From: Hordeum vulgare subsp. vulgare
Lineage: Eukaryota; Streptophyta; Magnoliopsida; Poales; Poaceae
DNA: 64,000 nt
Direction: 5' to 3'
Assembly (NCBI RefSeq): GCF_904849725.1
Contig: NC_058522.1
Coordinates: 236,381,084 to 236,445,083, forward strand
The notes under the pieces were generated by a model that worked only from the letters and a program-made list of their open reading frames with translations, ran no database searches and was not told the origin of the DNA. Shown here piece by piece: positions 46,243-57,652 of the stretch. Made by a program: the position numbers and the translations under genes. Each line of letters opens with the position of its first letter. The stretch's first letter is position 1.

Positions 46243-48003
46243 ATGAGCATTGTATTCGGAGGAGGGTCGAAAGGGCAGGTAATTGGGTTGGGCAAGGTGG
46301 CAATCACTAATGACATGTATCTTGCAAATGTCATGCTTGTCCAATCTCTTCAATATCATTTGCTTTCAGTTCGCCAATTGGCTTCCGTTGGTTATGACAC
46401 ACTATTTGGACTAACTAATGTGAAAGTCTTCAAGAGAGACACTCTCGAAGTGGCCTTTGTTGGAGAGTTGGATGGCAATCTTTACACGGTTGATTCCTCG
46501 AAAGAGAGCACTTTCCATACAACTTGTGTGATGGCCAAGGCTGAAATGGGATGGCTGTGGCATCGCCGGCTCGCCCATGTCGGCATGAGAAATCTTCAAA
46601 ATCTCTTAAAAGGCAATCACATCCTTGGACTAACCAATGTGTCTTTTAAGAAAGAACGTGTGTGCAGTGCATGCATAGTTGGGGAGCAACATCAATCAAA
46701 ACACCCACCCAAGAATATTGTATCCACCTCAAGGCCTTTAGAGCTCCTTCATGTGGATCTGTTTGGGCCTCCTTCATGGGCTAGTCTTGGTGGGAAAAGG
46801 TATGGGCTAGTCATTGTTGATGATTACTCAAGATACACATGGGTATTCTTTCTCAAGTTCAAGGACGAGACGAAGATCACCTTCATTAATTTTGCCAAAC
46901 AAGTCGAGCGCAAGTTTGACAAGGCCATCAAGGCAATAAGAAGTGATAATGGCTGTGACTTCAAGAATTACACCCTAGAAGAATTTCTTAGTGATGAGGG
47001 AATTGAACATCAGTACTCCGCACCTTACACCCCTCAGCAAAATGGTGTAGCAGAGAGGAAGAACCGGACACTTGTGGAAATGGCAAGGTCCATGTTAGAC
47101 GAATACAAGTCACCACATAGTTTTTGGGCTGAGGCTGTCAACACAGCGTGTCATGCATCAAACCGGCTTTTCCTTCGACCAATATTGGAAAAGACTCCAT
47201 ATGAGCTCCTAACCGGGAACAAGCCCAATGTCAAGTACTTTCGTGTATTTGGATGCAAGTGTTTCATCCTCAACAAACGGGACCGGTTAGGAAAATTTCA
47301 ATCCAAAACAACTGAAGGGATTTTTGTTGGCTATGGATCAAACTCTCACGCCTATAGAGTCTACAACAAATCCAATGGATGTGTTATAGAAACCTGTGAC
47401 GTGACATTTGATGAATTTAACCGCACCCATGGGGAGCAAGTTGATCTAAGTGATGTAGGTGAAGAAGATTCCTTGCAAGGTATCTTGAACATGGGTGTAG
47501 GTGCACTTCTTCCCATGGAACAAGAACCCCATGATGATGATCAAGATGATGAGAGTATTTCTCATCCTCAAGACAGTTCACTGCCCGTACCTCCACAAGA
47601 TACTAGCACACATATCATGTCACTTGTTCAGGATCAAGTGGGAGAACATGTCTCTCACCCTGATCACACTCAAGAACAAGTTGACCTTCAAGATCAAGAC
47701 CAAAGTATGGATATGGTTGATGATGAACTTCAACAGGTGCAACGCGAAGAGGAATATCTTCCACCGCACATTAATGATCCATATGTTGAGGACGTTGATG
47801 ATGGAAACGAGGTCGAACCTCGTGAAACCCTGACCTCCATCATGCCACGTGTGGCCGGTCGTGTTGATGTTGATCAAATCCTCACCGACGTGTCGGAAGG
47901 TAGAGTGACTCATAAACAATTAACAAACTTTCGTGCTCACTTTTCATTTGTCTCTAGTACCGTGCCACATAGGGTTCAGGATGCATTTTGTGACAATGAC
48001 TAG
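46243..48003 (+). CDS. pol: Copia protease C-terminal part, integrase and linker to RT
   Basis: Open for 586 codons; the first Met is internal, following the stop that cuts the protease. Protease end: LLSVRQLASVGYDTLF. Integrase: zinc region HRRLAHVGMRNLQ with C-x2-C in VCSACIVG; catalytic core VDLFGPP (Asp), RSDNGCDF (Asp), QNGVAERKNRTL (Glu), all three acids present; then YELLTGNKPNVKYFRVFGC and GIFVGYGSNS. A long acidic Gln/Asp-rich linker (residues about 400-520) leads to the RT entry. Stop TAG at 48001-48003 just before RT. Confidence 0.93.
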   Translation: MSIVFGGGSKGQVIGLGKVAITNDMYLANVMLVQSLQYHLLSVRQLASVGYDTLFGLTNVKVFKRDTLEVAFVGELDGNLYTVDSSKESTFHTTCVMAKAEMGWLWHRRLAHVGMRNLQNLLKGNHILGLTNVSFKKERVCSACIVGEQHQSKHPPKNIVSTSRPLELLHVDLFGPPSWASLGGKRYGLVIVDDYSRYTWVFFLKFKDETKITFINFAKQVERKFDKAIKAIRSDNGCDFKNYTLEEFLSDEGIEHQYSAPYTPQQNGVAERKNRTLVEMARSMLDEYKSPHSFWAEAVNTACHASNRLFLRPILEKTPYELLTGNKPNVKYFRVFGCKCFILNKRDRLGKFQSKTTEGIFVGYGSNSHAYRVYNKSNGCVIETCDVTFDEFNRTHGEQVDLSDVGEEDSLQGILNMGVGALLPMEQEPHDDDQDDESISHPQDSSLPVPPQDTSTHIMSLVQDQVGEHVSHPDHTQEQVDLQDQDQSMDMVDDELQQVQREEEYLPPHINDPYVEDVDDGNEVEPRETLTSIMPRVAGRVDVDQILTDVSEGRVTHKQLTNFRAHFSFVSSTVPHRVQDAFCDND

Positions 48004-49460
48004 CTCCTTGCTATGCAAGAAGAGTTAAACAGTTTTACACGCAACGAAGTATGGTCATTGGTAGAACGAACAAGTGAGGAACACAATGTCATTGGAACTA
48101 AATGGATCTTCAAGAACAAGGAAGATGAGAATGGGACTGTCCTCCGCAACAAGGCAAGGTTAGTAGCACAGGGTACTCCCAAGTTGAAGGTTTGGACTTT
48201 GGTGAGACTTTCGCCCCTGTTGCTCATCTTGAATCCATTCGCATTCTATTGGCTTATGCTGCTTTCAATGGTTTTACTTTGCATCAAATGGATGTGAAAA
48301 GTGCTTTCCTTAACGGTCCTCCACAAGAAGAGGTATATGTATCACAACCACCTGGGTTTGTTGTCCCCAATCACAAAGACCATGTGTACAAACTTCACAA
48401 TGCTCTGTATGGGCTCAAACAAGCACCCCGTGGTTGGTACGATCATCTTAAGAAGTTCTTACTCGATGATGGCTTTGTGAGAGGGGTTATCGATCCCACT
48501 CATTTTACTAAGAGGGAAAACGGTGATTTGATCTTATGCCAAATCTATGTGGATGACATCATTTTTGGTTCTCCTAACATCCATTTATGCAAGAAGTTTG
48601 CGGCCTCCATGACCAAGACCTTTGAGATGTCACTCAACACGGACTTGAAGTTCTTTCTTGGGTTTCAAATACAACAATTCCAAGAAGGAATTTTCTTGTC
48701 TCAAACTAAATACCTCAAGGACATTCTTGAAAAATTTGATATGACAAATGCTAAACCAATGAAGACACCCATGGCCACAGATGTTGTTCTAAATGAAGAC
48801 ACCAACGGTATTCCTTTTGACCCATCTACTTAACGCTCTATGATTGGTTAGTTGGTTTATCTTTGTGCATCTAGACCGGACATCATGTTAAGTGTAGGCA
48901 TATGTGCTAGATTTGAAGCTTCCCCTAGGGAAAGCCATCATACGGCGGTTAATCATATTCTTAGATACCTTGTTCACACCCCAAAGTTAGGCCTATGGTG
49001 CCCTAAGGATGCAAAGTTCGATCTCATTGGGTACTCCCATGCGGATTGGGCTGGTGACAAAGTGGGACGGAAATCCACTTCCGGTGCATGTCAGTTTCTT
49101 GGACGTTCCTTGGTAAGTTGGTCCTTGAAAAAGCAGAATTGTGTTTCTCTCTCCACGGCCGAGGCCGAATATATTGCACCCGCAAGATGTGCAACCCAAC
49201 TACTATGGATGAGGCAAACCCTAAAGGATTATGGCATCACCTATCGACACGTGCCTCTTCTATGTCATAATGAAAGTGCCATCAAGATCTCCGAGAACCA
49301 CATTGATCACCCTCACACAAAACACATTGATATTAGGTACCATTTCTTGAGAGACCATGTGCAAAAGGGTGACATTGATATTGGTCATGTGGGTACCGAC
49401 ATGCAGCTCGCTGACATCTTCACCAAGCCACTATGCGTAGCAAGATTTTGTCAACCATAA
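48004..49460 (+). pseudogene. pol: Copia RT and RNase H, broken at few sites
   Basis: RT: MQEELNSFTRNEVWSLV, GTKWIFKNKEDENG, ARLVAQG, then a one-base loss near 48178; frame resumes with LDFGETFAPVAHLESIR, HQMDVKSAFLNG, LYGLKQAPRGWY and YVDD (48546-48557). A stop at 48831 follows TKYLKDILEKFDM; another near 48850. RNase H (48852-49460): GYSHADWAGDKVGRKSTSG (usual D-A-D-W is H-A-D-W), LSTAEAEYIAPA, TKHIDIRYHFLRDHV, LADIFTKPL. Two stops and one shift from being readable. Confidence 0.88.
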
Positions 49461-49720
49461 TATGCATAAATCCTGTACACATGCACACATTCACATTATG
49501 TTCTTGGCTTGATTTCGACATGCATTTAGGGGGAGACACTAGCACTCACATCATAATTTTTGTTTTAACCCTATAATATGCATAAATCAACTACCTCCCA
49601 CAAGTAGTACATACAGTTCTTATAGGAAACACTGTTGGGTGTCCCTTGTGATAAACCATGTCAAATCACCTCGTCATCAAGATCCCAGAAATTGCCTCTG
49701 CCTGCTTCTCTCTCGGTCGT
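49461..49720 (+). other. Spacer after pol with internal polypurine-like tract
   Basis: No gene. AGGGGGAGACAC at 49528-49539 resembles the element's polypurine tract (56386-56397) but lies 6.9 kb upstream of the LTR. SIRE-type elements are known to carry such a tract after pol. Confidence 0.6.
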
Positions 49721-50155
49721 CCGACGCGTCTCCGATGTCCAACATCTGACACACTCCGGACGTCCGGCACCTGTCGGTCGTCCGACGGCTGATGCCCTCC
49801 GGACGTCCGACGCCCGTCGGACGTCCGACGCATCGGGAGCCTCTATAAATAGAGGGGCACTGGCTGGGCCTTGCCCTAGCCACCACGCGCGCTCTCCCTC
49901 TCCCTCCACAGCCGCCGCCAGCCGCCATAGGAGCTGTACCCCGCGGTTTCTTCTTCCGGTTGCCCTCTTCCTCCGCGAGATCCTTCTTCCGACCATCCCC
50001 TTGGCTGATTCCATCCCTTTCTCCTTCTGATCTGCAGGTAAATCTCGGTTTCTCTCTTGATTGGTTCCCCTTTCTCACTAGTTCATGTGTTCGTTCATGT
50101 GTCTTGACCGTGACCGTTCCCCATTGGGGTTTCCAATCGTGTAGGCTTTCCAATC
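49721..50155 (+). promoter_or_regulatory. Apparent internal promoter, leader and intron of the extra gene
   Basis: 49726-49832 carries several GTCGGACGTCCGAC-type palindromes like those in the LTR, ending 12 bp before TATAAATAG (49844-49852). A CT-rich leader follows. CTGCAG|GTAAAT (donor, 50038) and ATCGTGTAG|G (acceptor, 50144) bound a possible 107-bp intron, and the extra gene's ATG lies at 50156. This suggests a separate promoter made of LTR-like elements. Splicing and transcription are inferred from sequence only. Confidence 0.55.
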
Positions 50156-50987
50156 ATGCCCAAGATTAAGCACACTGCCCGGAAGAACTCTGCTGGCTCA
50201 TCTGCTCGTGCCACTCCTAGACGGGGACGGATGACATGGATGTACCACGCCGTCCCTTCAAACGGCTCGCCCAGCATCCTCCTCCACAACCCAGCTCCTC
50301 GTCTGATGGCCCGGACTTCGAGGATGAGCTTGCAGCGGAGGAACGTGCTGAATACGTTGCTGTTCGGAAGACTATGCCCAAGCTGGGGACTCGCAGGCCC
50401 TCATATATGCCACCGCCTTCTCCTGAACAGCCAGCAGGTGATGCTCGACGTATCTCCTTAGAGCCTCCTCCCTCCTTGGGTCGTGAAGTCACGGACTTCA
50501 CCAAAAAACCCAAATCCGCCTATTTTACTTTCCATAGAGATGTCAACCAATTCGGTGCCGAACGTGATTCTCTGGATTCACGGTTTCGCACAAATGTCTA
50601 AGCGGACATTTTCTCTACAGTCATAGTTCCTAAGGTATTTCTGTTCATCATTGCATTGAACTTGAGCACATCTGCACTCAACCGGCGAAATATCCGGGTG
50701 CCATTGAGCTTCTTGAGTCCTCGGGGCTAGCTGATCCCCTTGCCTTTAAGTGCGATTTTAACAGTGGCGCCATCCACCAATTCTATGCCACTTGTTAGTT
50801 CCATTCTGATGACTCCGTTAGCTGGATAACCTCTGATACAGAGTTTAGGGCCACTTATGCGGAGTTTGTTGCCGCTTTGGGTTTTCTCGACACCGGTTTC
50901 AAAATTCACAAAAGTGACCCTAACCATGCTCCCAAATCCATTGCAGCATGTGGTTCTCTTCTGAGACCACGTCATGAACTTGATGCT
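50156..50987 (+). pseudogene. Extra 3' gene of SIRE-type Copia, first part
   Basis: Starts MPKIKHTARKNSAG, similar to the histone H3 tail. A one-base change near 50235 shifts the frame; 50236-50601 reads a Pro/Ser-rich stretch, then FTKKPKSAYFTFHRDVN, ending in a stop. Beyond it, in shifting frames, come HHCIELEHI, YPGAIELLESSG, HQFYATC and FVAALGFLD, which recall the domain in many plant retroelement extra ORFs (putative plant transposon protein type). Split at 50988 by a 4.25 kb LTR; it continues at 55241. Function unknown; in SIRE elements this position is called env-like. Confidence 0.6.
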
Positions 50988-53900
50988 TGTCACACCCTGT
51001 TTTTCACCACAAGTATTTTATGTTGCAAAATCAGAGCTTGTTAAAACTTTTTCAAATAATGTTGTGAGTGCAATGTAAGCCCTTGTATGAGTGAATGCTT
51101 GCTTGCTTGATGACTCAAACCCATGAAAACTTATTATTTTGCTCTCTTCAAAAACCCTTTTTCCTTTATATCAAGATCACCTTCATCATGTTGGGATACA
51201 CTACTAGCTCATGAAGCCAAGTGGTACTTCCAACCAAAGTTGGTGATTTGATCCAAATATTATTTTCATTCATTAAAAACATTAATTGGTGATTTAAAAT
51301 ATTATTTTCCTATTTTATATTTATGTCTGTTTCTAAGGCCAGGAATGATATTCCCACAAGGAAAATTGCTTTCCTGCCTTAGAAAATTCTGAGTATATTC
51401 ATGGAAGCTCAGAAGGACATATATTTTACATATATAAGATTTTCAACCCTATTTTATATAAATATTATTTGAGTAAAACACTGAAAACCATTTCTGTCTG
51501 TTTTAGCTTTTTGAGATGTTTCCAAAGGAAATAATCTCAATAAATTCCCATAAAATTACAGGAGCCCTCCCAAGCCATATTAGGTGCTCACATATAATCT
51601 CACCTTGATCCAAGGTGGGGAAGTGCACCTAATGAGCCCAAAACCCTCTCTATCCAGAGAAGAGTTGGAACAACTCTACATTGCAAAGTTTCTCCAATGG
51701 AGCTGAAACTTTGCACACGTGTTTGACACCCCAAATGAGGACTCCACACCAAAGATGGGATTTGTGAGACTTTGATTGGCCACACTTCCGTTGTAAAGGA
51801 CAGTACTGGTCATTTTGAAGCATTTCCAAGTTTACAATGCTAAACTTGTTCAATGGAGCTCAAATTTGGTGAAACCCCATGTTTTTACCCCAAGACCAAA
51901 CCTGTTAAGTTTCAGTTCCAGTGGTGGAGTGGAAGCACCCCAAATAACTGTCGAACACTTTCTGACAGGAAGGTAAAACCCCTCCTAGCCACTGTTTTAC
52001 CCAATGGTAAAGCCCCAAACTTGGTGAGTTAGAGCCCCAGAACCCCTGAGCACTCAATCAACCAGCCCCTCCCCAACTCCAAGCACTAGTGACAAGATCT
52101 TCAATTTGGGCCACAGGCCAGGACTGGCAACACTGGTGTTCCTTGCCTCCTTTGACCAGCTCGTGCTCCCACTAGCACACAACGGCTAGGCACACTCCCA
52201 GCAACACTCAGGACATGGAGGACACATCCTAAGTGCCCCAGAGCGCGCCAGCATGCCTTGGCATGCCAAAACTGCGCTCTGGGCGCGCTACAGAGAACCT
52301 CCAGCAAGGGGACGTCGCCCCGGCCAGTTCCAACCTCCCCCAGTACTGTCCAAACGCTCCCCCGACAGCCACTCTGTGCAAAGCTACCATCAGGGGCCCC
52401 CTCTCCTCGCGCAAGAGCTCAGGCGATGCGTGCCCGCGCACGCCCGACGCGGCCGAGCATGCACGGTCGCTGCGGCTCGACCCCACTCGCTCTCCCTCTG
52501 CGGCCGATGCACCAGAAGGTCCTAAACCATGTCCCGAACCCGTGGTTTCGCGGCCAGCACCTCACTGTGCATGCATGCGCGCCACGGTGAGTCACCGGCG
52601 CGCCCGAGTCGGCTCACCGTTGCTGGCCTATAAATAGGTCTCCCCGGCACCCCAGCACCCCCAGGCAGCTTCAGCACAACCACTAGACTCCCCCTAGCCG
52701 CCCAATCGAGCTCGCAGAGCCCAGGTGCTCGAGATCGACCGAGGCCCTTCCGCCTCGGAGCTCCGGTCGAACTCCGGCTACACGCCGGCTCCTGCGCCGC
52801 CCGACCTCCCATTAGACTTCCCTTGACGCCAGGATCATTTCCCCCAACTTCCCAGAGCGAATCCGTGCCCCTAGCCACTAGCTCGACGCCATCCCAGAAC
52901 CTTTCCGCCACGGTCACCTCGTCGCCGGCGACCCAGACCACCTCCGGTGACGTCCCGACCACGAGCAGGTAGGTGGAAGAACGACGGACCCATTCCCGCT
53001 CCTAGATTGGCCTGAGGGCAATGGTAGCCTCACCGGCGTCCGTCTCCACCTCTCTGGCTAGAGGTAGGAGAAGGACCCGACAGGTGGAGCCCACCTCCGG
53101 TGTCCTGGGCCAGCGAGCGCGAGCAGCCGCTGACGCTGACCCCAGGGGCCCGCATGTCAGGTTTGAACCTGGCCCACGCGCGCCTGGTGGCCGGTCTGCC
53201 GGCTGGGCCGGCTGGGTCCCCCCTGTCCTTTTATTTTATTTTTAACCTACAAGCTTAAATGATTTTTATAAAAATATTTAGCCAGTAGAAAAATATGATT
53301 CTTCCACCAACAATTTTCTAAAAATGTGTAGTAATTGATTCTGTAGAGTTTGACATTTTTCAAAAACAGAATCTGTTTTAGTATAATAAAATGATATTAA
53401 AAGCATCTTTTTGCTCCGGTTTGCTTTTAAATAAATATGCTTAGCTAATAAAAACCATAGGAAACATTTTCCAAAATAATAAACTGAATTTATTCAAGCT
53501 TTGCAACATTTTTAAAAGCACCTTGTGATCTGTTTTGGTGTGAGCTATTATTTATTTATTCATTTCTCGACGGTAGAGTTACCGACTGACGGAGGATTCG
53601 GAGCGGAAGACCTCGAAGACCCCGGATACCTAGCTGACCAAGGCAAGTAGCCCTTTGACCATGACTTGAGCACATACATTGATGCATGCTAGAATAGCAA
53701 GTACTTTTCCGTTGCATGAGATCACAGTGCCGGTTCATCATTGGTGTGATGGTACCGAAGGCTTCATCGAAGTACTTGCATGATAGTGATGTTATACATG
53801 TGGCTCCTCGGAGCACAAACATGATGAGCTTGACCCTACCACTTATGAGGATCATGCTACTGTCATGTTGACTAGTAGAGTAAGATCATTGGATTGAGCT

Positions 53901-55240
53901 TGACCCTACCCCTTGAGGGTCATGCTAATACCATGTTGACAAGTAAAGATAGAGCATATTATCATGAGCATCTTGATGTCATAAAATAAAGGTTTATGAA
54001 AACCCCTTTGGGTGCCACTAATGCCCGAGGGGGATGATGAGTTGGTGGCCACTTTTGGAGAAGTGGTGCACCGGGTATTTTGCGTGGGTGGTTTCGAAAA
54101 TGGGATTAGATTTATGATGTGTCGACCGTCTCAACCTTACCAGTACGACCACGTTACCCCTTTATGGGACGGTGCTTTGTTAATTACTCTGGTCGGTACT
54201 AGCAAAGAGCCACATTACTAGTGGCGAGAGTGATCGGTGTCACTCTCGTGATGGGGTCGTGCCAGGTAGGACGACTATGCCATTATTATGAGTTCCAGGC
54301 ACACCGTTGGTCCCCGCATGGTTGATACTGTCCAGAGTCGATGCTTGTAAGACGTACAACATGTGGGTTGGGTACCAATCGAGTGGACCCTTTGTCTAGT
54401 ATCGTTAGGGGAAAGATGATGATCGGGTACTTACCTCGGGTATACGTGAAATACCGCGAGTCGTGGATGACACGGAAGTTTCCCGTTTCTCGTGGGTCCA
54501 GCGTACTACCTCTGCAGAGTGTCAAACTATTCGAATACTCGTGTCCACGGTCAAGGACATTTGGGTGGTGCTGCTTAAACTACGTCCAGCGTTTCCGCAT
54601 AAACCAAGTGTGTGTGTGTGTGTGAGTTCGATGAATGGTGTTAATAATCGGAGTTACTTGAGTTATTGATATGACCAAGTTCGGTGACTTGGCATATAGG
54701 GTGAACCCGGTGTGTTCAACCCTTGTGAGATATGTCGATATCTGTAACCTGTTCTTCAAGAATAGTTCTTTAACTTGTTGCATATACCTGATCATTCCAC
54801 CAAATTGCATTCCACCAAAGATACATGTTACTGTTATTCTTCGCTATCAATGTTCATATCATGGGCTGTTTGCGATTACATTCAAAGTACTCATTGGCTT
54901 GCCACTGGTTATATTATTGACCAGACATGGAAGGACCGGAGTTTGGCGACGAGTACGCGTGCGGAGACGAACCTGCGATCTAGGACGCTTCCAAGTCAGA
55001 ATGCCTGTCGGTGTAGGCTTGATGGCATGGGCACCGCTTAGCCCTTACGAGTTTCCGCTACCCGATGTATCTGTTTAATTGGCTTTAGGCCTCGCTCTTG
55101 AACCCGACCTTCTGGTCGTTGATGTAATAATTTCGGTACTTGTATGTAAGACTCTATTATTCAGTATCTGTGTTCAGTGAACATTGATCCTTGGGGTCAC
55201 TGTGCACGGCGAACTCGACTTGCTAGTCGGGGTCCCCACA
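50988..55240 (+). mobile_element. Tekay-type solo LTR, 4253 bp, with perfect target duplication
   Basis: Starts TGTCACACCCTG, ends GGGGTCCCCACA, and is flanked by ATGCT at 50983-50987 and 55241-55245. The first 290 bp match the 3' LTR at 63712-64000 and the last 330 bp match 57653-57992, so all are one family. It contains a TATA box at 52629, a GC-rich leader (52200-53220), AT-rich DNA (53220-53560), a GT microsatellite (54609-54623) and no recognisable gene. A very long solo LTR. Confidence 0.95.
52629..52638 (+). promoter_or_regulatory. TATA box of Tekay LTR
   Basis: TATAAATAGG at a GC-rich boundary. Transcription from here would leave about 2.57 kb of LTR in the transcript as R-U5. Confidence 0.6.
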
Positions 55241-55971
55241 ATGCTGATGAAAAACAAAAAGATATCAACCAAGTGTCTATCTGGCGGTCTCCATACTTTA
55301 TCATTTTTCAATGCCTTATCCGCACCATCTACCCCAAGATGGGTGACAGGGGAACCTGCAACAGCTACTACATTGATATCATGTCACACTTGCATGATTT
55401 TCCCAAGCGCAAGCTAAATGTTCCTCATTTTTTGTGGCATGAGATTCGGCTCTCTAGTCTTCAATACAAGCGAGCCTTCCCTCATGCCCCCTTCATCCAG
55501 GCTTTCATCAACTTTATTGCTGCTTTCCCGCTTGCTCCTACTCACACGCACCACAAGTGGGTCATCCCCACTCATATGGCGGATGACTATGATCCTAGGA
55601 AAACCCCATCCACCTCCACTCATCGTGCTGCTTCCCGGTCAGACACTCCTTCATCCAGCTCTGCCCCTCTCAGTCGCTTTGCCAAATTCATTGGCAAAGC
55701 CCATTCTGCCATGATGAAGGTGTTCTCCTTCTAATGCGCTCAGAACCACGATGTGGTTTCACGCTTGATCTCCTCCAAGAATGCCCTCAAGGCTCGTTTG
55801 AGAGACTCGGGCATTCTTGATGTCAGTGACGATGAGGCTATTCCTGCTATTCCTCCTTCTCATTTTGGCTTCCCATCTGGTCCTGAGTGGGCTGATTTTC
55901 TTGACGAGGCTAGTGGCAGTGGCTTTCCTGAGGATGAGGATGATGAGGATGATGGTGCTGATGATCTCTGA
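55241..55971 (+). pseudogene. Extra 3' gene of SIRE-type Copia, second part
   Basis: Resumes after the target duplication with DEKQKDINQVSIWRSPYF and stays open to a stop at 55732: TIYPKMGDRGTCNSYYID, VPHFLWHEIRLSSLQYKR, FIQAFINFIAAFPL. After the stop the same frame continues from 55753 with SRLISSKNALKARLRDSGI and ends in a strongly acidic tail (55921-55965). The AFINFIAAFPLAP stretch is hydrophobic but short; a membrane segment is not convincing. No known catalytic motif. Confidence 0.65.
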
Positions 55972-56397
55972 GCATGGTTGATGTTTCTGGTGCTTCCCTT
56001 TTCGGTACTTGATGCCAAAGGGGGAGTAATGTATCCTAGTTTTAGTCTTTGGAGTTTTAGCTTTTAAACTCAATTTGCATGTTTGAATAATGTAATGGAT
56101 AAATGACTGTGATGCACTATGTATGGCTACCTATGAATGTCGTGATTGCTATGATATCATCTTATGTTATTATGTTTTGTTCTATTACTTCATATGATGA
56201 TCGGTTGCCATATGATGATCTATTATCTCTACTAAGTCACGCAATATCTTCGATACACACATTAAGGGGGAGCTCCGTTATTTTACTATGCACATACTAA
56301 GGGGGAGCTCCGTACCAAACCTCTCCAAAGCTAAATGTATGTTAAATCTTTTGAGAGCTATGTATATGTTGTCATCAACTACCGAAAAGGGGGAGAT
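55972..56397 (+). other. 3' untranslated region with four polypurine-like tracts
   Basis: AAAGGGGGAG at 56017, AAGGGGGAGCTCCG at 56264 and again at 56299, and AAAAGGGGGAGAT (56386-56397) abutting the 3' LTR. Only the last is placed to prime plus-strand synthesis for this LTR. No gene. Confidence 0.75.
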
Positions 56398-57652
56398 TGA
56401 AAGTGCAGTCATGCCCTTAATCGAGTTTTGGTGTTAATGACAACACATACATAGGAAACTAATCTTATTTGTTGAGTGTATCTTAGGATGGCTTTTAAAG
56501 TACTCTTAGTAGATCGAGAATTATGTGCCAAGATGGCTTGAGAAGATCGGGACTTATATGTCAAGAAGGCTCGGGATTGAGAAAAGATGATGTAGCCTAT
56601 CCTTTAATTTACTATTCTTGAGTATAGGGATCCCGCACTATTAAGAGGGGATCACGAGTTTTGCGATGAACTTGCTCAAACTACATCTCTACTTTTCTGC
56701 TCACACCATATCTCCACTGCTCTGCTTTGATATCAAAACAGAACCAACGCCTCGGACATCCGGCTTCCTCCGGACGTCCGAGGGCCGGATGCCCGACCAC
56801 TTCGGAAATCCGGAACCCTATACCAGAGCCAAAGTCTCGGACATCCGGCTCTGTCCGGACGTCCGAGGACCGGACGCACGACCACTTTGGAAAACCGGAA
56901 CCTTACACCAGAGTCAAATACCTCGGACTTCCGGCCTTCCCCTGTCGTCCGAGGGCCGGACGTCCGACCTCTTTCGGAAATCCGGTGCCCTTGAACAGAG
57001 CTGAACTCTCGGACATCCGACCCTCTCTTCGGACGTCCGGCCCCTGTTCGACTACACAGTGGCCAACTGATATGAACACTCCTTTGGTCGTCCGACGCAT
57101 GTCGGACGTCCGGAAACCGTCGGACGTCCGACAACTGTCAGACTTAAGTGACCCCAACGGTTATTTTAGTCTCCCCACTATATATACACCCTCCCACTTC
57201 GTGAGAGGGGGTCCAACACAACAAGAACACTTACAAGAACACCTTCTTCCCCATTCACTCTTGCCTACATCCAATCTTAGATCCCAAGAGCATTTCTGAG
57301 CCCCTTTGAGTGTTGTTCCAATCAAAAGATAGATCGTCTCCTTCTCCTCCTCTCCACCAAAGCAATTTGTGATTTGAGCAAGTTTTGAGCAATCCCCATG
57401 ATCTTGTTACTCTTGGAGGTTGGAGACTCCTAGGCAGTAGGAGTCTTCGGAGAGGAATCAAACCATTGTGATTACCGCCCGAAAAGTTTGTGAGGGTTTG
57501 GAAGTCACCTCAAGGCTTACCACTAGTGGTTGAGAAACGCCTTTGTGGTGTTGTCTGAAAGGGAGAATAGGGTGAGCCTTCGTGGCGTTGGTGTGCCTTC
57601 GTGGTAACATCCGCCCCTCTAATGGTGACGTAGATTCCCTCCAAGGAAGTGA
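56398..57652 (+). repeat. 3' LTR of Copia element, truncated
   Basis: Starts TGAAAGTGCAGTCATGC and follows the 5' LTR closely, including the 86-bp repeats and TATA box, until GTGAACACTGG near 57652. The 5' LTR continues for about 240 bp more; here Tekay LTR sequence begins instead. Confidence 0.9.

Larger units (their letters stand above)
41319..57652 (+). mobile_element. SIRE/Maximus-type Copia element, rearranged
   Basis: LTRs at 41319-42816 and 56398-57652 share sequence, TATA position and an 86-bp repeat. Internal order: Angela fragment (42817-43939, foreign), gag, zinc knuckle, protease, integrase, RT, RNase H (Copia order), then an extra gene in the 3' part. Primer-binding site and gag start are missing where the Angela fragment sits. 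The 3' LTR lacks its last 240 bp or so, where it joins Tekay LTR sequence. The extra gene is split by a Tekay solo LTR. Confidence 0.85.

Noticed and set aside
52233..53245. ORFs of 70-146 codons in 52.2-53.2 kb
   Set aside because: They are in the GC-rich leader of the Tekay LTR, overlap on both strands, and lack recognisable domains.
55490..55560. Transmembrane segment as evidence for an envelope protein
   Set aside because: The hydrophobic stretch is about 14 residues and broken; no signal peptide or cleavage site is visible.
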